A stretch of 64,000 bases of DNA. Origin: Haloprofundus halobius. GTDB taxonomy: Archaea; Halobacteriota; Halobacteria; Halobacteriales; Haloferacaceae. The notes beneath the pieces are model-generated. The model had not been told where the DNA came from and searched no databases. It saw only the letters and a program-made list of their open reading frames with translations. The position numbers and the translations under genes are program-made. Below are positions 6,912 to 15,378 of this stretch, piece by piece (within the stretch, counting starts at the first letter, position 1; every line of letters begins with the position of its first letter). The stretch covers positions 1,550,001 through 1,614,000 of the forward strand of contig NZ_CP083666.1 in the NCBI RefSeq assembly GCF_020097835.1, read 5' to 3'.

Positions 6912-8396
6912 ATGACGCTGTCCGTGACCAACACCCTGACGGGCGAACGCGAGGAGTTCGAGCCGGGCGACCCCGACGATGTGCTGTTGTACGTCTGCGG
7001 GCTGACGGTCTCGGACGACGCACACCTCGGTCACGCCCGGGTGTGGACCCACTCGGACGTGATGCATCGCTGGCTGGCCCACGAGGGATACGGCGTCCGC
7101 CACGTCGAGAACTTCACCGACGTGAACGAGAAGATCGCCGCCCGAGCGGGCGAGGAGGGCCTCGGCGACACAGAGGGGGAAGTCGCCGAACAGTTCATGG
7201 CCTCGGTCATCGAGGACATGCGCGGGCTCAACCTCTTGCGTGCGGAAGTGTACCCCCGAGTGTCGGAACACGTCCCCGAAATCGTCGGCCTCATCGAGAC
7301 GCTCGTGGAGAAGGGCTACGCCTACGAGTCCAACGGGTCAGTATACTTCGACGTGACCCAGTTCCCCGACTACGGCAAGCTCTCGAACCAGAACGTCGAG
7401 GAGATGGAGGCGCAGGGCGAAGCCGAGGAACGAAGCGAGAAGCGCCATCCCGCGGACTTCGCGCTCTGGAAGGCCGACGGCGTCAGCGACGTCGCCATCG
7501 CCGAACACCGTAAGGACGACCGGCCCATCGACGAGTCGACCGACCACGGCGAGACGTGGGAGTCGCCGTGGGGCGAGGGGCGACCGGGCTGGCACATCGA
7601 GTGCTCGGCGATGTCGATGACGCATCTCGGCGAGACGCTGGATATCCACGTCGGCGGCCACGACCTGGTGTTCCCGCACCACGAGAACGAAATCGCCCAG
7701 AGTGAAGCCGCGACAGGGGAGAAATTCGCCCGGTACTGGCTCCACACCGGGCTTCTGGAGACGAAGGGCGAGAAGATGAGTTCGAGTCTCGGTAACTTCT
7801 TCACCGTCTCGGGAGCCTTAGAGGAGTTCGGCGTCGACGTCGTCCGGACGTTCTACCTCTCGACGGGCTACGGCTCGAAACAGACGTTCAGCGAGGGTGC
7901 GATGGCCGAGGCGAGAGAACGCTGGGAGCGCCTCGAACGCGCCTACGAGGCGGCCTGCGACCGCCTCGACTCGACCGACGCGCGGACGAAAGTCGACGAT
8001 CAGGAACTACGAGCGACCGTCGACGAGACGCACGAGGAGTTCGCCCGCGCGATGAACGACGATTTCAACGTCCGCGAGGCGATGGCCGCCCTGCTGGAGC
8101 TCGCCGCGGGCGTCAACCGCCACATCGAGAATCACGACGAGTACGACTATCGGGGCCTCCGCGAGGCCGTCGAGACGTTCGAGGAACTCGGCGGCGGCGT
8201 GTTCGGCCTCACCTTCGGCGACGAAGCGGGCGGCGACGTAGGTCTGGCCGACGACCTAATCGAACTCGTTCTCGACCTCCGGGAGTCCGAGCGCGAGGCG
8301 GGCAACTACGGGCGCGCCGACGACCTTCGCGACCGTCTCGAAGCCATCGGGATCGAAGTGCAGGACAGCGACGACGGCCCGACGTTCCGGTACTGA
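6912..8396 (+). CDS. cysS: cysteinyl-tRNA synthetase
   Basis: Class I synthetase that charges tRNA-Cys. The 494 residues include LYVCGLTVSDDAHLGHARVW with the HIGH-type signature as HLGH (38-41), the zinc-site cysteine Cys29, the GGHDLVFPHHENE zinc/adenylate segment, and KMSSS at 288-292. A helical anticodon-binding domain follows. The C-terminal DALR-like end is normal. The open frame extends 73 codons further upstream, but homology begins at MTLSVTNTL and a TATA-like box sits 27 nt before it. The gene is monocistronic, between a small hypothetical gene and an HtrA-like protease. Confidence 0.96.
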   Translation: MTLSVTNTLTGEREEFEPGDPDDVLLYVCGLTVSDDAHLGHARVWTHSDVMHRWLAHEGYGVRHVENFTDVNEKIAARAGEEGLGDTEGEVAEQFMASVIEDMRGLNLLRAEVYPRVSEHVPEIVGLIETLVEKGYAYESNGSVYFDVTQFPDYGKLSNQNVEEMEAQGEAEERSEKRHPADFALWKADGVSDVAIAEHRKDDRPIDESTDHGETWESPWGEGRPGWHIECSAMSMTHLGETLDIHVGGHDLVFPHHENEIAQSEAATGEKFARYWLHTGLLETKGEKMSSSLGNFFTVSGALEEFGVDVVRTFYLSTGYGSKQTFSEGAMAEARERWERLERAYEAACDRLDSTDARTKVDDQELRATVDETHEEFARAMNDDFNVREAMAALLELAAGVNRHIENHDEYDYRGLREAVETFEELGGGVFGLTFGDEAGGDVGLADDLIELVLDLRESEREAGNYGRADDLRDRLEAIGIEVQDSDDGPTFRY

Positions 8397-8548
8397 GTCG
8401 CCGAGTTCGCGTCGTCTGAGAGAAGTCTCCGAGAACCGACAACCTCTTCTCCTTTGTGATGTGCCAACATCCGACACCCTCATATCCGCACGGGCTCCTA
8501 ACCTCCGGTAAGCGCGGGCGTCGCTGGTCGGCGTCGGCGCACCACCCC

Positions 8549-9583
8549 ATGAAGTCAGACATCGATTACGAACGGTTGTACGAGGAGGTCATCCCCTCCG
8601 TCGTCTCCGTCTACGTCGCCGGACGCGGTCCGATGGGCGGCGCGGGGTCGGGGTTCGTCTACGACCGCAACCACGTCGTGACCAACGAACACGTCGTCCG
8701 CGGCGGCGACGGCGTCGAACTCCGGTTCAGCGACGGTCAGTGGCGCGAGGGCGAGGTCGTCGGCGTCGACGCCTACACCGACCTCGCGGTCGTCCGCGTC
8801 GAGAGCCTCCCCGAGACCGCGGTGCCGCTCCCCGTCGCCACCGAGAACCCGAAACCCGGCCGCCCCGTCGCGGCGCTCGGCAACCCGATGGGTCTCGACG
8901 GCTCCATCAGCGTCGGCATCGTCTCCGGGTCGAACCGCTCGATGCCCACCTCCGGCGGCTTCGCCATCCCGGACGTCGTCCAGACCGACGCGCCCATCAA
9001 CCCCGGAAACAGCGGCGGGCCGTTGGTGGCGCTGAACGGGCGCGGTGACGGCGATTCGCCAAAGCTATCCTACGAAGTCGTCGGTGTCAACCGCGCCAAG
9101 CAGGGCGACAACATCGGTTTCGCCGTCTCCCCCGCCATCGTCTCGCAGGTGGTACCGGGACTCGTCGACGACGGCTTCTACCGCCACTCGTACCTCCGGA
9201 CGCGGACGCTCGACGTGACGCCGACCGTCGCGCGGGCGAACCGACTCGACGACCCGCGGGGTGTCCTCGTCGTCGACGTGGCCGCCGGACCGACCGGCGG
9301 CGACGCGCTCCGCGGGTCGCGCTACTCACGGACCGTCCGCGGGCGCGAGGTGCCCGTCGGCGGCGATGTCATCGTCGGCAGTAACGGCCGCACGGTCAAC
9401 TCCCACGAGCAGTTGATGCACTACCTCATCACCGAGACGCGTCCGGGCGAACCGGTCGACATCGACGTGCTGCGCGACGGCGAGGAGGCGACGCTGAGCG
9501 TGATTCTCGGCGAGCGACCGACGCTGAACGACGGACGCCCGCGGCGACGCGGCGGCCGCGGCGAGCGCATCCCCATCGACTGA
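8549..9583 (+). CDS. HtrA/DegP-like S1C serine protease without signal peptide
   Basis: A trypsin-like quality-control protease of 344 residues. The catalytic triad is visible as His48 (TNEHVV), Asp78 (YTDLAVVR) and Ser155 (NPGNSGGPL). A single PDZ-like domain follows at about 225-325 (GVLVVDVAAGPTGG, GDVIVGSNG). The protein starts MKSDIDYERLYEEVIPSVV with no signal peptide or membrane anchor, so it is likely cytoplasmic, unlike typical DegP/DegS. The Arg-rich tail is short. Start at ATG 8549; the frame extends upstream to 8456 without homology. The family identification is firm; substrates are unknown. Confidence 0.9.
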   Translation: MKSDIDYERLYEEVIPSVVSVYVAGRGPMGGAGSGFVYDRNHVVTNEHVVRGGDGVELRFSDGQWREGEVVGVDAYTDLAVVRVESLPETAVPLPVATENPKPGRPVAALGNPMGLDGSISVGIVSGSNRSMPTSGGFAIPDVVQTDAPINPGNSGGPLVALNGRGDGDSPKLSYEVVGVNRAKQGDNIGFAVSPAIVSQVVPGLVDDGFYRHSYLRTRTLDVTPTVARANRLDDPRGVLVVDVAAGPTGGDALRGSRYSRTVRGREVPVGGDVIVGSNGRTVNSHEQLMHYLITETRPGEPVDIDVLRDGEEATLSVILGERPTLNDGRPRRRGGRGERIPID

Positions 9584-9639
9584 GCGAGCGGCCCGTCGCG
9601 ACCCCAATAGCTACGGTTTCGAGGCCGAAACCGAAGTCC

Positions 9640-9777
9640 ATGGGCTACTGTCCCTACTGTGAGACCGAGCAGCGGGAACTCGTCGAGAGCGACACCGACC
9701 TCCGGTTCACGGACGGGACGGTCTGGGAGTGCTCCGAGTGCGGCGCAATTCTCGGCGTGACTCGGGTCGGCGTCTGA
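9640..9777 (+). CDS. small two-CxxC zinc-finger protein
   Basis: A 45-residue protein starting MGYCPYCETEQ. Its paired motifs CPYC (4-7) and CSECG (about 34-38) make a one-domain zinc ribbon of the CPxCG kind common among haloarchaeal micro-proteins. A few residues follow the second pair and end the chain. It lies 56 bp after the protease gene, probably its own unit. Role unknown; relatives often affect regulation or stress physiology. Very short, but the two cysteine pairs at proper spacing make chance unlikely. Confidence 0.75.
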   Translation: MGYCPYCETEQRELVESDTDLRFTDGTVWECSECGAILGVTRVGV

Positions 9778-10114
9778 AACTGTTTTTGGCTCCTTCGCCG
9801 GCAGTCTTGAGATACGCCGGAGAAACTGGTCCGAGTATCGTGACTACCTGAAAGCCCTCGGCGCTCTCGACTCCCGCGGCTCGTTGCGCGCGTTCGCTCC
9901 TTGCAGCCGCTCACGTGCTTGCGTCGCCGGGGTTCGTCGAGAGTGCCTCGCCCTTTCGATCCACCAGGGGTGTGGTTGTTTCACTGACCGAAGCTGGCGG
10001 TGGATCGAGCCTCGTCTGAATAGTGTCCTTTCGCCGACACTGTGTTTTATCACCGAAGACGGGACCATCCTGTCGTGCGTTCGACGACGAGAGCCGAGAG
10101 GTGTTCGTGCTCCG
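9778..10114. other. 337-bp gene-free stretch with possible dispersed repeat
   Basis: No convincing gene. A CTCG/CTCACG-rich section at about 9850-9960 resembles repetitive intergenic DNA I have seen in other haloarchaea (unverified). TCGATCCACC (9956-9965) is inverted exactly at 9999-10008 with a 33-nt spacer. GTGTC and GACAC flank a short loop at about 10023-10040, and a TATA-like TTTTATC lies near 10046. Confidence 0.45.
9956..10008. repeat. 10-bp perfect inverted repeat
   Basis: TCGATCCACC and its reverse complement GGTGGATCGA with 33 nt between them. Either the end of a small mobile or repetitive element, or a stem-loop downstream of the ABC permease gene, which ends at 10115 on the minus strand. 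Confidence 0.4.
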
Positions 10115-10885
10115 CTAATCCGTACGCGGGATGGCGAACGCCCCCGCGGCGAAGAAGACGACGGCGAGGACGGCGACGATAGCGAGATTCGCGAGAACCG
10201 TCGCGTCGCCCACGCCTGCACCTTCGTACGTCAGCGCCCGCACCCCGCGCGAGAAGTACGTCAACGGCGAGAGGTTCACCACCGGCCCGAACCACTCCGG
10301 GAGCAACGCGGGCGTGACGAACGTCTCCGAGAGGAACAAAAGCGGAATCGCCACCGCGTTGCTCGCGGCGATGACGCCGTCTTGGGAGTCGGCGACGCTG
10401 CCCAGCACGGAGCCGAGCCCACAGAAGGTCGCGACGCCGAGTCCGACGAACGGAACGAGGAGCAGGAGACTCGGGGAGAGCGGTATGTCGGCCCCGGTCG
10501 CGACGACCATCAGCACGAGGATGAGAAGCGCCGCGAGGCCGATGACGACGACGTTGACGAGCGTCTGCGCGAGCAGCCATTCCGCGCGCGACAGCGGCGT
10601 CGTCGCCAGTTTCTCGAAACGGTTGCCCTCGCGGTGACGGGCGATCTCGCTGCCGACGCGCGACAGCGGCGTGAACAGTACGACGGTGGCGAGGTAGCCC
10701 GGCACGTAGTACGCCTGCGGTTCGGCGAACAGGCCACCGCCGGTCGGTTGGGTCTGCACCAGCGCGCCGAAGATGAGCACGAGAATGACCGGGAAGAAGA
10801 ACGTGAAGAACACCGCTGTCCGGCGACGGAGGAAGGAGCTCCAGGCCGCGCCGAACTCGGCACGTACTCTGCCGGTCGCCGTCAT
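10115..10885 (-). CDS. ABC-2-type transporter permease
   Basis: A 256-residue membrane component of an ABC exporter. The N-terminus has the ABC-2 signature: a cytoplasmic helix, then a first membrane segment (AVFFTFFFPVILVLIFGALV), a polar external loop, and five further hydrophobic segments. Its start overlaps the ATPase stop by four bases (ATGA), so the two subunits are co-translated. Arg-rich cytoplasmic loop GSEIARHREGNRFEK is typical. The substrate cannot be inferred; drug, lipid or polysaccharide export are the usual options for this family. Confidence 0.88.
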   Translation of the reverse strand: MTATGRVRAEFGAAWSSFLRRRTAVFFTFFFPVILVLIFGALVQTQPTGGGLFAEPQAYYVPGYLATVVLFTPLSRVGSEIARHREGNRFEKLATTPLSRAEWLLAQTLVNVVVIGLAALLILVLMVVATGADIPLSPSLLLLVPFVGLGVATFCGLGSVLGSVADSQDGVIAASNAVAIPLLFLSETFVTPALLPEWFGPVVNLSPLTYFSRGVRALTYEGAGVGDATVLANLAIVAVLAVVFFAAGAFAIPRTD

Positions 10886-11910
10886 CGGTCACCTCCGGAG
10901 CCGGCGGGCGCGCCGGCGTCGACGGGTTCGGATTCGGCGCTATCGGCGTCTGTGGCCTCTGCGGCGTCGGCCGCGGCGGTCGTCTCCGCGGTCGACCGGT
11001 CGACTGCGGCGAACTCGTCGCCGGTGAGATGGAGGTAGACATCTTCGAGGTCCGGTTGCTTCCAGGTCAGCGCGTCGTATTCGATGTCCGCGGATTCGAG
11101 CGCGTCGACGGCCGGGCCGATGGCTCTGGGGTCGACGTTGCGGAAGGCGAGTTCGTCGCCGGCGACCGCGAGATCGAAGGTCGGGTTCTCTTTCGAGAGG
11201 GCGTCGACCGCCGCGTCGGGCGCGGACTCGGGCCGGACGACGAGTCGGCTCTCGCCGCCGTACTCGGTGACGAGCGAGTCGGGCGTGCCGACCGCGACCA
11301 GTTTCCCGTCGGCGAGCAGACCGACGCGGTCGGAGAGCCGTTCGACCTCGGCCATCGAGTGACTCGTCAGAAACACCGTCGTGCCGCCCGCCGCGAGATC
11401 TTCGAGGAGCGCCCACAGCGACCGGCGACCGGCGGGGTCGATGCCGGTCGTCGGTTCGTCCAAGAAGAGCAACTCGGGGTCGTTGACGAGCGAGACGCCG
11501 ACGCAGACGCGCCGCTGCTGTCCGCCCGAGAGGTTCTCGTACCACGTGTCGGCCGCGTCGCTCAGTCCCACGTCGGCCAGCACATTGTCAGGGCTCCGGG
11601 AGCTGTCGTACAGGCCGGCGTAGTAGGCGACGAGTTCGCGGGCGGTGAGCCGCGCGGGCGGCGAGAAGGACTGGGGGAGGAGGCTCACGCGCTGTTCGTC
11701 GGCGTCTTCGGGGTCGCCGCCGAAGACGCGAATCTCCCCGTCCGCGCGGGTCGTCCCGGTGAGCGCGCGAACGAGCGTCGTCTTGCCCGCGCCGTTCGGG
11801 CCGATGAGACCGAACACCTCCCCCGCGCCGACCGACAGCGAGACGCCGTCCAGCGCGACGGTGTCCTCGTACCGCTTTCGCACGTCGTCGGCGACCAGTA
11901 CCTCGTCCAT
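10882..11910 (-). CDS. ABC-2-type transporter ATP-binding protein
   Basis: The 342-residue ATPase paired with the downstream permease. Walker A is GPNGAGKTT (about 37-45), the Q-loop is LLPQSFSP, the signature motif is LSGGQQRR, Walker B is LLFLDEPTTGID and the switch histidine is in TSHSMAEVE. After the ABC domain (about 1-220) an accessory C-terminal region precedes an Ala/Asp-rich tail (about 310-342) likely to be disordered. A TATA-like CCTTACGG lies about 28 nt before the start. Operon order is ATPase then permease. Confidence 0.93.
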   Translation of the reverse strand: MDEVLVADDVRKRYEDTVALDGVSLSVGAGEVFGLIGPNGAGKTTLVRALTGTTRADGEIRVFGGDPEDADEQRVSLLPQSFSPPARLTARELVAYYAGLYDSSRSPDNVLADVGLSDAADTWYENLSGGQQRRVCVGVSLVNDPELLFLDEPTTGIDPAGRRSLWALLEDLAAGGTTVFLTSHSMAEVERLSDRVGLLADGKLVAVGTPDSLVTEYGGESRLVVRPESAPDAAVDALSKENPTFDLAVAGDELAFRNVDPRAIGPAVDALESADIEYDALTWKQPDLEDVYLHLTGDEFAAVDRSTAETTAAADAAEATDADSAESEPVDAGAPAGSGGDR

Positions 11911-12034
11911 GGTCGGACTCGGAGCGTTTCGGCCGTAAGGATTCGGATTCCCCCTCGGTCACGCGGCGTGGTTCGACTCTCGGATACGGTTCGGCTCCCG
12001 GACACCGTCCGACAGCCGTGCGTCCGTCAGCGCG

Positions 12035-13099
12035 TCAGTCGTCGTCTCCGGGTTCGACGGCCTTCGCCGCTTCGGCCGTGGCGTCGACCGATGTGTCGCG
12101 CTCGCCGTCGAACGCGCCGATGTCGACGGTCTCTCGGCTCTCGGCCGCTTCGTACGCCGCCTCCGTGAGCGCCGTCACGCGGACGGCGTCGCTCGCCGGG
12201 ATGACGAGTTCAGCGTCGGCGCGGACGGCGTCGACGAAGTTCTGGAGTTTTCTCTCGGTGAGTTCCTCGAACTGGGGTTCGGGGGCGTCCTCGGCTTCGA
12301 CCTCGCCGCCGGACTCGACGGTCAGCGTGTCGTCGGCGAGGCTGATTCGGCCCTCAGTCCCCCAGAGATGCAGTCCCTCGCCAGGGGCGGGCGTACTGCG
12401 ACCCGCGCCGGAGACGCCGACGCTCGCCGAGATCCGGTCGCCGTCGCGGTCGAGCGTCACCGCGAGCGCGCTGTTGACGTCCACGTCGTGGCCGCGGTCG
12501 TCGACGACGGCGGCGACCGAGAGGGGGTCGGCGCGCGTGGTCCACAGCAGCGCGTCGAGCAGATGCGAGCCGGAGTCGTACAGTTGTCCACCACCGGAGA
12601 GCGCCGGGTTACCGCGCCACTGTTCCTCGGCGATCGATATCCACACCTGTTCGAGGAAGCAGACAACCATGTGGAGGTCGCCGATTGCGCCCTCGTCGAC
12701 GAGGCGACGAATCTTCCGGAAGCGCGGGTCGAGGTGGCGCTGGTAACCGACCGCGAGCGTGAGGTCGGCCTCGTCTGCTCGTTTCTGGAGGTCGCGGGCG
12801 TGGTCGAGGTCGGTCACCATCGGCTTCTCGAGGTGGACGTGGACACCCCGGTCGAGACAGGCGCGGGCTTGCTCGTAGTGGAGCGTGTGCGGGGTGACGA
12901 TACAGGCGGCGTCGGCGTCCTCGACGTCGAGCATCTCCTCGTACGACTCGTACGTCGGCACGTCGTGCTCCTCGGCGAACGCCTCGCGGGCGTCAGGCGA
13001 GACGTCCGCCCCGGCGACGAGGTCGACCCCGTCGAGGGCGGCGAGCGTTCGAAGTTCGAGGCGGCCGAGGTCACCGAGTCCGATTCCTACAACGTTCAC
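12035..13099 (-). CDS. Gfo/Idh/MocA-family oxidoreductase
   Basis: An NAD(P)-dependent dehydrogenase of 354 residues, probably for a sugar, inositol or related polyol. The Rossmann start is VNVVGIGLGDLGRLEL, followed by the family hallmark HVHLEKPMV at about 90-98 with the catalytic Lys. The C-terminal alpha/beta domain contains GGGQLYDSGSHLLDALLW with the conserved Asp and His. The GTG at 13099 is chosen because the frame upstream lacks homology and GATTGATACC (13121-13130) sits 27 nt before it. It is divergent from the two aldo/keto reductase genes, which suggests a shared carbohydrate function. Substrate unknown. Confidence 0.88.
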   Translation of the reverse strand: MNVVGIGLGDLGRLELRTLAALDGVDLVAGADVSPDAREAFAEEHDVPTYESYEEMLDVEDADAACIVTPHTLHYEQARACLDRGVHVHLEKPMVTDLDHARDLQKRADEADLTLAVGYQRHLDPRFRKIRRLVDEGAIGDLHMVVCFLEQVWISIAEEQWRGNPALSGGGQLYDSGSHLLDALLWTTRADPLSVAAVVDDRGHDVDVNSALAVTLDRDGDRISASVGVSGAGRSTPAPGEGLHLWGTEGRISLADDTLTVESGGEVEAEDAPEPQFEELTERKLQNFVDAVRADAELVIPASDAVRVTALTEAAYEAAESRETVDIGAFDGERDTSVDATAEAAKAVEPGDDD

Positions 13100-13120
13100 G
13101 GCCGGAGAAGCATGGGAGTG

Positions 13121-13130
13121 GGTATCAATC
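13121..13130 (-). promoter_or_regulatory. TATA box of the Gfo/Idh/MocA gene
   Basis: GATTGATACC on the minus strand, centred 27 nt before the GTG at 13099. It decides the GTG start and implies a leaderless mRNA. It lies in the 116-bp spacer shared with the divergent aldo/keto reductase gene. Confidence 0.55.
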
Positions 13131-13215
13131 CGTCGGAGTCGGCGCGACTGTGCGACTCGATTCGGAGGGTTTCCGGTACTCACAGCCTTTTGCCTGATGC
13201 CGCCGAGCGGTCGGT

Positions 13216-14205
13216 ATGGAGTACCGACAACTCGGGGCGACGGGAACGCGCGTCTCCTCTCTCTGTTACGGCACGTGGCGATTCGGCATGAAGAGCAGCG
13301 GCGAGTACGAGACCGACCGCGACGAGGCACACGAACTCTTGGACGCCTACGAGGCTGGCGGCGGCAACTTCATCGACACCGCGAACGTCTACGGCGACCC
13401 CAACGGCACGAGCGAAGACTGGATCGGCGACTGGTTGGCCGAACGCGACCGCGAGGAGTTCGTCGTCGCCTCGAAGGTGTACTTCCCCTTCGACGACGAG
13501 AATCCCAACGGAAGGGGACTCTCGCGGACCCACATCAGAAACCAGATAGAGGGCACGCTCGACCGACTCGGTACCGACTATCTGGACCTCTACTACATCC
13601 ACCGCTGGGACGAGAACACGCCCATCGAGGAGACCCTCCAGACTTTGAACGGCCTCGTCGAGGAGGGGACGGTGAACTACCTCGGCGCGTCGACGATGGC
13701 GGCGTGGCAGTTGACGAAGGCGCTCTGGAAGTCGGACGCCCACGACTACGCCCGGTTCGACGTCACCCAGCCGATGTTCCACGCGGCGCAGACCGACGTC
13801 GACGACTACCTCGACGTGTGCGCGGACCAGGACATCGCCGTCTGCCCGTACTCGCCGCTGGCGGGCGGCTTTCTCACCGGCAAGTACGAACGCGACGACG
13901 ACGGGAACGCCGTCGGCCCCGACGGGTCACGGGCGAACCTCGTCGACTACTTCCAGGACGCCTACGTCTCCGAGCGCGGCTGGGAGGTGCTCGACGCCGT
14001 CCGCGAGGTCGCCGACGAAGTCGACGCGACGCCCGCACAGGTCGCGCTCCGCTGGCTCGTCGACCAGCGCGAGTTCGACTGCATCCCCATCGTCGGTGCG
14101 CGCACCGTCGACCAGATGGAGGAGAATCTCGGGGCCGTCGACGTGACGCTCTCCGACGACCAGTACGACCGCATCGCCGACGCGCGCACCGGCGACGAGG
14201 AGTAG
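13216..14205 (+). CDS. aldo/keto reductase, first tandem copy
   Basis: An NAD(P)H-dependent carbonyl reductase of 329 residues (TIM barrel). The AKR tetrad is visible: Asp in NFIDTANVYG, Tyr in NVYGDPNG, Lys in VASKVYF and His in YYIHRWDE. The C-terminal cofactor segment is CIPIVGARTVDQMEENL, and CPYSPLAGGFLTGKY is the helix/loop segment before it. It is near-identical over long stretches to the next gene, a tandem duplicate. TTTTGCC sits about 28 nt before the ATG. Substrate unknown; voltage-channel beta-subunit-like AKRs are the closest general type. Confidence 0.92.
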   Translation: MEYRQLGATGTRVSSLCYGTWRFGMKSSGEYETDRDEAHELLDAYEAGGGNFIDTANVYGDPNGTSEDWIGDWLAERDREEFVVASKVYFPFDDENPNGRGLSRTHIRNQIEGTLDRLGTDYLDLYYIHRWDENTPIEETLQTLNGLVEEGTVNYLGASTMAAWQLTKALWKSDAHDYARFDVTQPMFHAAQTDVDDYLDVCADQDIAVCPYSPLAGGFLTGKYERDDDGNAVGPDGSRANLVDYFQDAYVSERGWEVLDAVREVADEVDATPAQVALRWLVDQREFDCIPIVGARTVDQMEENLGAVDVTLSDDQYDRIADARTGDEE

Positions 14206-14263
14206 TTTCCGAACCCGCTGCCGGCGACTCCACACTTTTCGTTTTCGCTCTCGAACACGCCGT

Positions 14264-15280
14264 ATGGAGTACCGACAACTTGGGTCGACGGGGACGCGCG
14301 TCTCCGCGCTCTGTTACGGCACGTGGCGCTTCGGACGTAAGACCGACGGGACGAACGAGACCGAACGCAGCGAGGCGCACGACCTGCTCGATGTCTTCGC
14401 CGAGCGCGGCGGGAACTTCATCGACACCGCGAACGTCTACGGCGACCCCAACGGCACGAGCGAGGAGTGGATCGGTGACTGGTTGGCCGAGCGTGACCGC
14501 GAGGAGTTCGTCGTCGCCTCGAAAGTGTACTTCCCCTTCGACGAGGACAACCCGAACGGGAGAGGGCTGTCGCGGACGCACATCAGAAACCAAATCGAAG
14601 GGACGCTCGACAGATTGGGGACCGACTACCTCGACCTCTACTACATTCACCGCTGGGACGAGGACACGCCGATAGAGGAGACCCTCCAGACGCTCGATGG
14701 GTTGGTCGAAGACGGCCGGGTCAACTATCTGGGCGCGTCGACGATGGCGGCGTGGCAGTTGACGAAGGCGCTCTGGAACTCCGACGTCCACGACTACGCC
14801 CGGTTCGACGTGACCCAACCGCTGTTCCACGCGGGCTACTACGAGGACGTGAAAGAGTATCTCGACGTGTGTGCCGACCAGGATATCGGGGTCTGCCCGT
14901 ACTCGCCGCTGGCTGGGGGATTCCTGACCGGCAAGTACGAACGCGCCGACGAGGACGACCCGCAAGCGGTTCGCGGCCCCGACGGGTCGCGGGCGAACAT
15001 CGACGAGCGATTCGGCGACTACTACGTCTCCGAGCGCGGGTGGCGGGTGCTCGACGCCGTCCGCGAGGTCGCCGACGAAGTCGACGCCTCGCCCGCGCAG
15101 GTCGCGCTTCGCTGGCTGATGCAGATAGAGCAGTTCACCTGCATCCCCATCGTCGGCGCGCGCACCGAAGAGCAGTTGGAGGAGAACCTCGGCGCGGTCG
15201 ACGTGAGCCTCAGTCAGGAGCAACACGACCGGATTCTCGAGGCGCGCTACGACGAGAGCGGCGGTATCTGGGGACACTGA
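14264..15280 (+). CDS. aldo/keto reductase, second tandem copy
   Basis: A 338-residue paralog of the preceding gene with all four AKR catalytic residues retained. It differs mainly in three places: the segment after QPLFHAG (YYEDVKEYL), an acidic insertion before GPDGSRAN (ADEDDPQAVR), and a C-terminal tail ending SGGIWGH. The tail and the loop changes are where AKR substrate pockets vary, so the copies may have different substrates. CACTTTTCG about 28 nt before the ATG suggests an independent promoter even though the gap between genes is only 58 bp. Confidence 0.92.
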   Translation: MEYRQLGSTGTRVSALCYGTWRFGRKTDGTNETERSEAHDLLDVFAERGGNFIDTANVYGDPNGTSEEWIGDWLAERDREEFVVASKVYFPFDEDNPNGRGLSRTHIRNQIEGTLDRLGTDYLDLYYIHRWDEDTPIEETLQTLDGLVEDGRVNYLGASTMAAWQLTKALWNSDVHDYARFDVTQPLFHAGYYEDVKEYLDVCADQDIGVCPYSPLAGGFLTGKYERADEDDPQAVRGPDGSRANIDERFGDYYVSERGWRVLDAVREVADEVDASPAQVALRWLMQIEQFTCIPIVGARTEEQLEENLGAVDVSLSQEQHDRILEARYDESGGIWGH

Positions 15281-15345
15281 GCCGGCGACGTCCGCGGGCA
15301 CAGCGGCGACGGTACGGGGAGAACGGCGTCGTCCGCGGCGCCGAT

Positions 15346-15355
15346 CGATTTTTCG
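15346..15355 (+). promoter_or_regulatory. TATA box of the methyltransferase gene
   Basis: CGATTTTTCG centred 29 nt before the GTG at 15379, which it supports as a leaderless start. Confidence 0.55.
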
Positions 15356-15378
15356 CCCCCGTCGCCGACGACGGAGAC

